Source: Neoceratodus forsteri (taxonomy: Eukaryota; Chordata; Ceratodontiformes; Ceratodontidae). From it: DNA of 64,000 nt. The notes beneath the pieces are model-generated. The model saw nothing but the letters and a program-made list of their open reading frames with translations. It made no database searches and was not told the DNA's origin. Position 1 is the first letter of the stretch. Each line of letters begins with the position of its first letter. The DNA lies in NCBI GenBank assembly GCA_016271365.2, contig CM057456.1, forward strand, positions 887,092,001-887,156,000, given 5' to 3'. The position numbers were made by a program, and so were the translations under genes. This document shows, in pieces, positions 10,660 to 20,459 of the stretch.

Positions 10660-10990
10660 ACTGAGATTTTAATACTTTCTTCTTTTATTCTTGAATATTA
10701 GCTTGTTTTTCAAATGTTTATAAAATATTCCACAGGTACATCCCCAATATTTAAACAGATGTCAATTTGTTTACAAGTTCAGCTACTTATTTTGATAGTG
10801 TGTTCTCTATTTTGTCCTGCCCCATTCCCTAGTCCCCAAAGGACATGCAAGACACACCCTGATATGCGTGTCTCTGAGCGCATCTCTGAGTGCGACGAAT
10901 GCAAGCTCGTCCACTCGAGCTCGCTCCGCTTACTCCAGATTTTCCCTTTATTGTCAGTAACCTGGATGTTAGTCTCTGACATCACGTGAC
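10660..10990 (-). promoter_or_regulatory. Probable CR1 element B 5' UTR, CpG-containing
   Basis: This stretch lies directly 5' of ORF1 on the minus strand. It holds a local cluster of CpG sites (10865-10930) in otherwise AT-rich flanks and a CACGTG E-box at about 10983. Autonomous CR1 elements carry internal promoters in this position. I infer the role from position and composition only. Confidence 0.4.
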
Positions 10991-11617
10991 AGCTCAGCCA
11001 AAGTTTTAATCAAATTTAGAATGAAAACTTTCAAAAAACAAAGTATATAAAAGGTATTCCTCATTAAAGTATTTGAACTGTCCAAAAAGTAGTTTAACCA
11101 GTTATTTCAGCATCTCCTTGTATTCTGTTTTTTACTGTGGACTATAAACTGCCACCCCACTTCCTGGTTTCTGCCCTGTTGCTAAGCAACCCTCTCAGGT
11201 CTGACAGCATGCACTTGCTTGGTTGAAAAGTAGTACAAATGAATTTTTTGCAAGTTTTCCCACAGAGATTACTGTCTCACAGCGTCTGCTGTCTCACAGC
11301 TTTGTTCTGCTTTTAAATGAAAGGTTTGAATTGCCCTGCCATCCACATGCAGCCAGTTCCAATCTTATAGGCACCAGGATTGATTGACAACAAATACTTC
11401 CTGTGGGAATAGGAAGGGTGGGTTCACTAGAACAAGTCAGAGGTGGGGAAGTGGTAGCTCCAAGGGGGTGTTGGTAAATTGGGCACCTAGGAGTTGTTAG
11501 TTGGAGGTTAGAGAATTTGATCACTGTATCGGGGGGTTAGAATTTGAGTTGGTGAGGCAAGGTTAGATAGTATATGCAGGTAGTAAATGGAGGGGGTGTT
11601 AACCTGTAGGTTCATTA

Positions 11618-12167
11618 TTGTATTGTGGGAACTGGCAAGGGGAAGTGGGTAAGGTCCACATACAGGGTATAACTATGATGGGAGTGTTGCAGTGCAGCGG
11701 CTGTAGGGCAACAGTCTTCAGGGAGACTTTCTGGAGACTGCGGTGCTGCCCCATCTGCAGGCACCTGTCAGAGCTGAGTGAGGAGGTTGCCAGTCTCAAA
11801 GTTGAGATGGCTTGGGTTAGGAGAACCAACTCCCCCACTCAGGGGCCACCATGTCCACCTCTGCTTCCTCACAGAATGCTGGGAAGAGGAACAGATGGGC
11901 AATGGTGGGCTCAGGGAGGGTTAGGGTAATGGAGCATAGACACATCCCCAATCACATACAACTATGGAACTCCTACGCTGCACTGGCAGGGCAGGACAGT
12001 CCCACAGAGGCACCAGCAGTAGTGGCAGGGATGCATGGGGAGGTCCTCCAGGGCAGATACCTCAAGGGGGGTAGTAGAGGATCCCAGAGGAGGAAGAAGC
12101 AACTCCTGGTGGGGTACTCCATAGTCCAGGGAGTGGAGTTGAGGACAGGTAGCAGAGCCCACCCATG
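11618..12167 (+). pseudogene. CR1 element C ORF1 (zinc finger and esterase start)
   Basis: Encodes LQCSGCRATVFRE, LRCCPICRHLSELSEEV and ASLKVEMAWVRR. This is a Cys-x2-Cys plus Cys-x2-Cys finger followed by a short coil, the typical N-terminus of CR1 ORF1. A frameshift near 11850 leads to a stretch with KKQLLVGYSIVQGVELR. The usual GDSIVRGV esterase nucleophile block reads GYSIVQGV here, so the catalytic block is mutated. The rest of the esterase is deleted. Confidence 0.82.
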
Positions 12168-12460
12168 AGGGTGCAATTTCAGATCTTATACTTTCCAATA
12201 GAGACAGAATTGCAGAAGTCATAGTCAGTTGACACCTGGGGTCCAGTGATCATCGTATGGGTGTGATTCAATATGAGTACAGTGGCAGAGTCAAGCCACA
12301 TGAAAGCGAGGGTCCTGGACTTCAGGAGGGCAGACTTTACAAAGTTGGGGGTATGTCTCAGGAAAGCCCTTGCAGGGAGGGAGAACTAGGGAGAGTTGAG
12401 GAACAGTGGATCCAACTAAGAGGAGCCATAATGGAAGAAAAAACCCTTTGTGTTAGGTAA
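12168..12460 (+). pseudogene. CR1 element C endonuclease tail
   Basis: SDLILSNRDRIAEVIVS and LGSSDHRMGVIQYEY are the last two endonuclease blocks, followed by a linker with SPCREGELGRVEEQW. It is joined directly to the ORF1 remnant, so more than half of the element's ORF1-EN region has been lost here. Confidence 0.78.
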
Positions 12461-12742
12461 ATAAACAAAGACAAAAGAAAAAGAAAACCACTATGGTTCT
12501 TAAAGGAAGTTGCCGGGAAGGTAAGAGTGAAAAAAGCTGGCTTTCAGGAAGTGCAAGGAAACATAGAAGGAGGAGGACAGGGTAGTGTATCTGGATAAGC
12601 AGAGGGAGGCAGGGAATGCAGTTAGGAGCACAAAGGTGCAACCAGAGGAAAAACAGCCCAGGAAGTAAAGAAATGGGAGAAGACTTTTTGTAGGTCTGTT
12701 AATGAAAGGAAAAAGACAAGGGGTGGGATTGTAAAGCTTAAG

Positions 12743-14340
12743 GTGGAAGAAGGAGAGTGTGCAGAAGGGGACTTGGTAAAAGCAACAGTCCTGAACAAAT
12801 ATTTTTGTTCAGTATTCACTGAAGAGGGGGAAGGTGATGGACCACAATTAAGTGACAGGAGCAATAATGGGAGGGAGGTGGACAGCAGTCCATTTACGGA
12901 GGAGAGAGTTCTAAAGGAACTCGCAAAACTGAAAGTGGACAAGGCAGTGGGACCAGACGGGATGCATCCTAGAATATTAAGGGAGCTTAGGGAGGTGCTG
13001 GCAGCACCACTGGCAGCCCTGTTCAATGAATCTCTGGAAACAGGAGTAGTTCCAGAGGATTGGAGGAGAACAGATGTAATTCCTCTACGCAGACGTGGGA
13101 ACAGGGAGGAGACTGGAAGCTGTAGAGAAGTCAGCCTGACCTCAGTGGTGGGGAAAATACTGGAATCGCTACTAAAAGAAAGGATTATGGAACATTTTGA
13201 ATCCAGTGGAGCACAGGATCCAAGGCAGCATGGATTCAAAGTGGAAAGTCAGGTCAAACAAATCTGATAGATTTCTTTGACTGGGTGACCAGGGAAGTTG
13301 ATTGGGGGGGGAGCAATGGATGTGGCCTACCAGGACTTCAGCAAGGCCTTCAATACCATCCACATGAGAGGCTTGTAAACAAGCATGGCAGCCTGGGAAT
13401 GAGACTGGGTTAGAAATTGATTGAGGGATAGAACACAGAGGATGGTGGTAAAGGGAGTTCAATCTGAGGAAAGGAGAGTGATCAGTGGGGTGCCACAGGG
13501 ATCATTTATGGGGCAAGTCCTATTTAATGTCTTCATAAGTGAGATTGCGAAGTGACTGGAAGGGAAGGTATGCCTCTTTGCAGATGACACTAAGATCTGC
13601 AACGGGGCAGACACTCTGGGAGGGGTGGAAGAAATGAGGAGGGACCTAGGTAAACTAGAGGCATGGTCAAGATTGTGGCAGCTAAGATTCAATGCAAAGT
13701 AGTGCAAGACATGTATTTGGGGCACAGGAACCCAAGGGAGGCTTACATGATGGGTGGGGGGATACTGATGGCCACCAAACAGGAAATGGATCTGGAGGTA
13801 ATCATGTCAGATGACTTAAAGGTAGCCAAATGATGCGCCAAAGCTGTGGGGAGAGCCAGTGGGGTACTGGGGTGCATAGGGAGATATATCACCAGCAGAA
13901 GAAAGGAGGTGGTGATGCCACTGTACAAATCATTGGTGAGACTCCATCTACAGTACTGCATCCAGTTCTGGAGGCCGCACCTCTGTAAGGTCATGGACAG
14001 GGCAGAGACAGCTCAGAGAAGGGCAACAAAAATGATGCAGGGCCTGCGCCAAAAGTCATATGAGGAGAGACTTGAGAACTTCAATGTGTATTCCCAGGAG
14101 GAGAGGAGAGAGATAGAGGGGGATATGATAGAGACCTTCAAATACCTCAAGAGCATAAATAAATACAGGAGGATAGAATCTTTCAGAAAAAGAGATATTC
14201 TAGAACAAGGGGTCATGACATGAGGCTGGAAGGGGTGGACTAAGGGGTAACATGAGGAAGTATTTCTTCACAGAAAGGGTGGTGAATGCATGGAACAGCC
14301 TCCCAGCTGAGGTTGTGGGGGTTAACCTGGTTGGGGAATT
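12743..14340 (+). pseudogene. CR1 element C reverse transcriptase (frameshifted)
   Basis: The fingers are good: NKYFCSVFTEEGE, KVDKAVGPDGMHPRILREL and VSLTSVVGKILESLLKER in 12743-13267. Between 13260 and 13740 the frame breaks, but [28 protein letters not shown] and CLFADDTKICNGAD (catalytic FADD intact, near 13580) can be read. The C-terminal domain at 13846-14223 has SRRKEVVMPLYKSLVRLHLQ, RRATKMMQGL and SYEERLENFNVYSQEERRE. The last ORF2 block (MEQPPS.GCG) is frameshifted near 14290. Confidence 0.87.
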
Positions 14341-14499
14341 AACAAAATGCATGAGATAGGCATAGGGGAATCTTAGCAATAGGAAAGAGAATAAAGTGGA
14401 GATCAAATAGGGTGTGGTTTTTGTAGCAGGTAGGGAAAATGGGCAGACTGGGTGGGCCTAGTGGTCCTTATCTGCTGTCAGTTTTTATGTTTCTACACC

Positions 14500-14890
14500 A
14501 CAGTCATTTGCAACCAAGACCTAGGGCAGTATACGGGGCTTTTTCAGTACTGGACCACTGTCCTGAAGGACTACTTGGGTGTGATGGCATGGCTTCATTA
14601 TGATAAGGTTTTCCAGCAGCATTGTGAAATAGAATCAAACAAGCAGTAGGGGGAGTAAGATACTCCCCAAAAGCTGTAGCATATGCAGTGGCATCAGGTC
14701 CAGCACATGGACAGCGAGCTCCCAGTAAAGGTAAACTTGTTGTAGGCAAAACCAAGTCAGGCTGAGAAGCAGAATGGCTTTTGCTTCCAGTTTAATAAAG
14801 GCTCCTGTATGACTCCTAGCTGCAAATACAAGCACAAATGCCCACCTGCTGGTGCAGTGCACAGGAAGAATGGGGAAGGAGAAATTACAG
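14500..14890 (+). pseudogene. DIRS/Ngaro-type gag fragment with CCCH finger
   Basis: A first part encodes FQYWTTVLKDYLGVMAWLHY, then DKVFQQHCEIESNKQ. A second frame (14775-14880) encodes FCFQFNKGSCM, then PSCKYKHKCPPAGAVH. The helix-rich segment followed by a C-x(7)-C-x(5)-C-x3-H pattern matches gag-like ORF1 proteins of YR-retrotransposons (DIRS/Ngaro type) as I know them. It sits between a CR1 3' end and the Vingi-like LINE. No recombinase or RT of this element is present nearby. Confidence 0.6.
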
Positions 14891-15310
14891 TAGTGGATAT
14901 ACAAAATGCAATAGATACGGTAGTTTAAAAAGGCCACGGGCCTGAATCGGATCCCTGCAGAGGTATACAAGGTTGCAGAGGAATTGTGGGCCTAATTGTT
15001 AACAGCAGTCTTTAATTCTTGTATCATGGAAAGGTTTATACCAACTTCTTGGGGAGGTAACTTAATAGTCCTACTTTTCAGAAAAGGACTTAGGATTGAT
15101 CCTTCATCCTTCATCATATCGACTGATTAGTCTTAAAGACATTATGGCAAAAATGTTTTCTAAAACCATCCTCATGAGATAACAGGAAAATTTAAATAAT
15201 AACATGACTATTTATATGCTACAGGCAGATTTTAGGACAGGCCACTCTACTTGTGATTATTGTTCTGTGCTTAGACATTTTTTACATAAATTTGTCAATG
15301 TTTGAAAACA

Positions 15311-15647
15311 GGGGCCTGATTCATGAAGGGTGATGCAGGGTTTACATCAAGCCCTGCATCAAACCAATGTTTTGGTGCAGCTGCACCAAACACACTGCTG
15401 CAACTTGCACCTGATTCAAGAGGATCCCACTTTACAGCAGCTTCCACCAAGTATTTGGTGCAAGCCCCATAAAAAGGGTCCCAAGACTGCCACAAGTTAG
15501 ACCGCAAAAGCCTGCCTAACTTTCAGCAATTGGCACATGGAATCGACAATCCAAATTGCTGGCCAGGGAATGCTGCAAGTCCTGTGCACCATATGTTCGG
15601 CACACATGGGGCTTGCTGCATTCCCAACACACTTGTGAATTGGGCCC
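15311..15647 (+). repeat. TIR element copy 1 (non-autonomous DNA transposon-like)
   Basis: About 335 bp with imperfect terminal inverted repeats. The left end is gggcctgattcatgaag and the right end is acttgtgaattgggccc. It interrupts the Vingi-like RT between RHFLHKFVN and the next palm segment. Internal blocks such as accaagtatttggtgcaagc recur in two other copies in this window (about 15790-16135 and 61448-61794). It has no coding capacity. I could not define the target duplication here. Confidence 0.75.
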
Positions 15648-15789
15648 AGGAAGTACATGCAGTCTTTGTAGCCCTCACTTTAGCATTCAATCCTTTGTCC
15701 AGAAATGCCTTTGTGAAAAACTGGAAGCCTTAAAAGTAGATCAGGGTTTATCACAGATAATAAAACATTTATATAGAGAAACCTGGGGT

Positions 15790-16135
15790 TGGATGTTCTA
15801 AGCTCCTGGATTACCAGAAGCCCCGGGTGTGCCAACGAGACAGTGCACTGGATTTATGGTGATCTAACAGGATTTTACATCCCATGTGGCAAGTGCTGCA
15901 AGTTGGACCATCTTTCTTGTGGTCTACCTTGCGGCAATCCCAGGGACCTTTTTCATGGAGCTTGCACCAGATATTTGGTGCAAGCTGCCATAAGTCAGAT
16001 AAACTGTCACAACAGCATCTGACCTATTAAAATTGGATTCAGTTGTGGCAAACTCATTTGGCGCACCACCAGAAACAAAGTGTGGTGGTGCTGGGCTTGA
16101 TGCAAACCCTGTGGCACCCATTGAAAATCAGGCCC
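15790..16135 (-). repeat. TIR element copy 2 (reverse orientation)
   Basis: Aligned in reverse with copy 1. It shares gcttgcaccagatatttggt, gggcttgatgcaaaccctg and the terminus aaaatcaggccc at its right end. The left end is decayed and placed only approximately. It also interrupts the Vingi-like LINE, between LYRETW and the KQGC block. Confidence 0.65.
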
Positions 16136-16510
16136 TTGGGCTCAAATTAGATTTTCCATGGATGGCAATTTAACAGAAATCTTCTTTACAAATAAAAGAG
16201 TGAAGCAGGGTTGTATGCTCACTCAACGGTTGCATAATCTTTGTGTAAATTATTTTTTACACTCTTTGCCCTCCTTTCATGCTGATGCACTAAAGATAGG
16301 TAATACGCATCTTTGGTGCAGGTTCAATGGGAGCTTGTTACCAAACTGGTGCTCCCAGTCTTTGACTATTTGGATATGGTCTACGGCACCTCCCCATCTC
16401 TTCTCTTGCAAGAGTGGGTATCCTCTGTTATGCATTTTATCATTTCACTACCAAATCCCCCTCTTAAACTCACCACTGCTCCCTTTACTTCTCTGTGTCC
16501 ATCCTTCCCT

Positions 16511-19498
16511 CACAAGATTGATGATTATAGGGTTTGGGTTGCTGACAATGATTATGATTTATTAGCTTTGTCTGAAATGTGGCTTAATTTAGGAATTGGC
16601 AATGGAGAAATATATCTTGAAGGGTATAGAATAGAGAGGACTGACAGGAAAAAAAGGGGAGGAGGAGTCATGTTATATATTAGAGACAACCTTGGCCCCT
16701 ATCAGGTCCTGCTAACAGTTAATCATGAAGGAATTGATTGTCTAATGATAGAACTTCTTACCACTAAGTTAATAGTAGGAGTTTTTTACGCCCCCCCCCA
16801 AAAAAAACAAAACTTAATAATTTTGACACTCTTACGGATCTCCTCATGGATATAATAAAAGATAAAAGGTTAGTTATTACAGGAGATTTTAATGCAGACT
16901 GGTACCAGGTTAGAGGTTTAAGGCTTAGGAAAATTTTTGAAATTCTGTGACTGGAACAGATAATTGAAAAAAAAAACACTAGAACTACCTCAAGTCATAA
17001 CCAGGGGACAATACTTATCTTCTGTTCATTTCCCAGGATTTAGAAGTTAAAAAGTGGGATGTTTTGCCAATAAATTTGGGGGATCACAATCCCATAACAT
17101 GTAGTATAAATCTTTCTATCCCATTAGTTCTACAAAAGAATACCTACTGGGTTAGAGATTTTAAAAATGTTAATGAAGTTCAATTTAGAAGCACTCTTAG
17201 ACAATTCAGCTAGGACAGATTATTTTTGATTCCAAATATTGACTTAGCTGTTCAGGAATTCAACAATTCTCTGTTACCCATGATACATAGACAGGCCCAC
17301 AAAGTGCAGAGACAAAAGAGAGTCTCAGAAGAACCATGGATAACAGATACATTAAAGAAACAAATTAGGATTAGAGACAGTATGGAAGAAAGCTAGAAAA
17401 ACTAAAAATCTAGAGGATTGGGGATGTTTTAAATTATGGACAAATAAATGTAGGAATAATATTAAAAACGCAAAGAAAAAGTACCATCTCAATAAATTAA
17501 ACAAGGTAAAAGATCAAAAAATGTTTTGGAAATATATCTTTGAAATAAATCAGTCTGCTAGAACTGTAAAAGTGACCAGCTTGCTACAAGGGGGGAACTT
17601 AATAGAAGAACCAAAAGAAGTAGCTACTATATTAAATTCCTACTTTATTGAACTTCCTGATTTAGAAATTCCCTTTCAAAAGAGCGTACAGTTGATTTAT
17701 CAGTAAATAAAATAATTGAAGAGTTAAAAGTAAAACAGGTAAGACAACTAGAAACTAAGTTAAGTCTTAGACTATTAAGCCTGAAGGAAGTGCAACTAGA
17801 GTTACAAAATCTAAATACAAACAAAGCAGGAGGTTTAGATGACATTGATGCAAGATTCCTTAAAGTTGGTGCAGACGTTCTGGCACCAATAATTACCTAT
17901 CTATTAAACTGGAGTCTTAGTATCTCTACTGTCCCAGATGTATGGAAAAAGGGAAAAGTGTTACCAGTCTTTAAGGGAGGAGAAAGTACTGTACCATCTA
18001 ATTATAGACCAATTACTATTCTTCCTGTGCTCTCAAAGATATTACAATGAAAAGTTCATTCTCAGCTTAGTCAATATCTGGAAGAAAATGCTATTTTAAC
18101 AGATAACCAGCATGGATTTAGACCTGGAAGATCCCCAAACACTGCCCTGAAAGACTTCCATAACCTGGTGGTAACATCACTGGACCAAGGAAAATGTACC
18201 GGGGTGGTGTTTGTGGATCTCAGTAAAGCATTCGATTTAGTGCAACATAGAAAGCTTTTGGAAAGACTCTGGCAAGTGGTGCTACAAATGGGAAATTGTG
18301 AGCAATGTGTTGTCAATGGTGCATCAGTATCGAGCCTTGAGGAAATTAATAGGGGGGTTCTCAGGAATCGATCCTGGGCCCATTGATGTTCAACGTATAT
18401 GTTAATGGTTTGGTGCAAATTATTAAAAATGGGGAAATTAGGTTATATGCAGATGATACAGTTTTGATGGTTTCGGCAGACAATACAGTACATTTAGAAC
18501 AGCAGTTGCAAAGTGACTTGACCCTGTTGGAGCGGTGGATGGGTGACTCTGGCCTGCTCCTTAATGCAAAAAAAAAACTCAGTGTATGAAGTTCTATTCA
18601 GGACAAGCAGGGAGGGACGAGCCACAGTTACAAATCCACCTGTCCAAGGGTATTCAAGTTAGAGAAGTGAAGGGATATAGATATTTAGGTCTACAGATAG
18701 GCTCATGTATGACATTTAAAGATCATATTGATACTTAGGTTAAAAAAGTAAATAAAATATTGGGAGCTGTTAGGAGGGTGGCTGGAGTGTTGCCAAGAGA
18801 AGCTAGAGAGAAGTTGGTTAAACAAATATTAATTCCAGTATTAGAATATGGAGCCATAATTTATATGAATTCCACTCAAAAAGTATTAAAAAAGGTGAAT
18901 CAAACATATTACAGACTGGGTAAATTTATCACCAAAAGTAAGTATAAAATTCATCATAGTATAGTATATAATTAACTACATTGGTTGCATCCTGACGCCC
19001 AAAGAAGTTATATATGGTTAATTAATTGTCACAGGATAATGTTTGGGAAAAGCAAACACCCCCTAGCTAAATTTGTTACATTACAATTGACAAATAATTT
19101 AAGAACACGAACAAGAAATTCTGACACTAGAATACCTATGCAAAAATATCATAACAAAATAGGAGAGTTAAAATTGCAGAATAAAATAGCTATCTACTGG
19201 AACAATCTGCTAATAGACTTAAGTCATAAATAATTTGCTCAGTTTTAAAATTAAATTATTGGAACACCTGCAAGTTGAATGTACATGTTTTGCATGATGT
19301 TAATGTCCAATGTTTGTTGTTAAAACTCTGAATGTTACATTTGTATGCCTGAAGTTTGTACCTGAATTATGTTTTGCACCTTAACAACAGAACTTTGGTT
19401 GAAAATAGGGCCTTTGGTCCTAACTATTTGTTCCTGTATAAAAATAAAGTTTTATCGTATCATATCATATCATATCGTATCATATCATATCATATCAT
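16511..19498 (+). mobile_element. Rex1/L2-group LINE nested in the L2, pentamer tail
   Basis: It starts inside an endonuclease (16520) and runs through the RT to a 3' end with a microsatellite tail. The 3' UTR contains tataaaaataaag, then repeats of the catat/cgtat type at 19457-19498. It is A/T-rich compared with the L2 around it. Length is about 3 kb, with the 5' end truncated. Confidence 0.78.
16520..19240 (+). pseudogene. Rex1/L2-group ORF2: endonuclease and RT, frameshifted
   Basis: EN: NDYDLLALSEMWLNLG (Glu of the ETWL block), YRIERTDRKKRGGGVMLYI, VGVFYAPP and then VITGDFNADWYQ (near 16870-16910). RT: NKAGGLDDIDARFLKVG, NYRPITILPVLSKIL, NQHGFRPGRSPNTAL, VVFVDLSKAFDLVQHRKLL, NGEIRLYADDTVLMVSAD (catalytic YADD intact, near 18450) and DSGLLLNAKK. 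The C-terminal domain has VREVKGYRYLGLQIGS and KQILIPVLEYGAIIYMNS and ends in IAIYWNNLLIDLSHK. A/C tracts at 16790-16807 and several indels break it. Confidence 0.85.
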
Positions 19499-19499
19499 C
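19457..19499 (+). repeat. Pentameric microsatellite tail (CATAT/CGTAT)
   Basis: A short tandem run of atcat/atcgt units directly after an aataaag motif. It forms the 3' terminus of the Rex1-like element. Such element-specific tails are expected where a LINE lacks a poly(A) tail. Confidence 0.8.
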
Positions 19500-20459
19500 A
19501 AGCCGCCAGTCCCATTGTGCCTCCTTGATTTCAAAATACTGGTTAGGATCCCTGCTCCCTTACTTATCCTCACTCCTTTCCCTCATTCTTTCTGTCTCAT
19601 ACTCCCTCCACTCCAGGGATCCTTCCACCGTCTCTCTTCCCCAACCTTCACTTCTCTGTTGGGCAGTCAGCCTTCTCCTATCACCTTCCACCCCCGCGGA
19701 AGCTGCTACCCTCCTCTCTCTGTCTTTCTCCCTTCCCTGGTGACCCTGGGGACCAGCTAAAACTCTTCCCCACCCCCACCTGCTCCTGTCAGCACTCGCC
19801 CTGACCCTCCCCTGTTGGGGTTGGGCCTCCCCTTGGGTTCTACTTCAGTTTGTTTTAGGCTCCCTCCTATCCATTCCACTTGGTCTGGTCTCTTTATTGG
19901 CACATGATAGCCACTTACTGTACCGTGTTACTCTTATTTGCACTTTTACCATGTTAAATTGTACTCTGATTGCACTTTACTTGTACAGAGCATCAGTACT
20001 GTGTATGTTTTATTGTATTTCCTGTTCCCTTCCCCTGGGTTGCACCTGGAAATGAGCCTTGACTCAGTGTGCCTTTCCTGGTTATCAATTTTCAAATAAA
20101 CACATACATACATACATGCATGAATCAATCAATCAATCAATAAAATACTCATATTCCTGCATTAGCATACATGGATGATATTGTACTCCTTGTCTTTAAC
20201 AAAAGTGAGTCTTCAGTCTTTGTTAAACCATTTTGTGAAATTTTGTGAACCTTCAAAGTTAAAAGTAAATTTTGCCAAAACTAAAGTCATACAGTTTGGT
20301 CAAAGAATACTACGAACACATGAACATATGAAAATTGCCAGCAGCAAAAGGCCATCATGATCTATCTAGGCTGCTTGTGAATGCAGTTAGCTCCCTATTC
20401 AGCAGCTGCCCCACCCCCTCCCCTTACCTCCCTTTACCCTCCCCTTTGCCCTGTCCCAC

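Larger units (their letters stand above)
9360..10990 (-). mobile_element. CR1-type LINE (element B), 5' UTR, ORF1, start of EN
   Basis: Element B lies upstream of element A in the same orientation. It holds a 5' leader (10990-10660), ORF1 (10659-9700) and the first part of an EN (about 9620-9360: SLQNKKEEIETLL, IEMAFVTETWW). It is cut at about 9360, where element A begins. It is related to A but not identical. Either A inserted into B or two elements joined after deletion. Confidence 0.8.
11270..14496 (+). mobile_element. CR1-type LINE (element C), 5' to 3' ends, internally deleted
   Basis: The left end has a CR1-style leader (a gaatgaaagg-like and gggaataggaagggtggg block near 11400). ORF1 starts around 11660. 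ORF1 jumps from the GDS esterase block straight to the end of the EN near 12165, so most of the esterase and EN are deleted. The RT runs 12743-13740 and the C-terminal domain 13846-14340. The 3' UTR ends at 14496 with tggtccttatctgctgtc and tttttatgtttcta. Confidence 0.88.
16311..20143 (+). mobile_element. L2-type LINE insertion with target-site duplication
   Basis: The insertion is bounded by aatacgcat at 16302-16310 and aatactcat at 20144-20152, one mismatch apart. The Vingi-like reading LKIGNTH / NTHIPALAYMDD resumes across it. Its 5' piece (16320-16510) encodes QWELVTKLVLPVFDYLDMVY, the L2 post-YADD domain. Its 3' piece (19499-20143) encodes LLPYLSSLLSLIL and SLHSRDPSTVSLPQ, then a 3' UTR with gcacctggaaatgagccttg and an aatc-type tail. 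The middle is occupied by a Rex1-like element. Confidence 0.78.

Noticed and set aside
15308..15650. Definite target duplication for TIR copy 1
   Set aside because: Candidate 3-bp matches depend on where the end is placed; not convincing.
19457..19499. Independent microsatellite locus
   Set aside because: It is the 3' tail of the Rex1-like element, directly after an aataaag motif.
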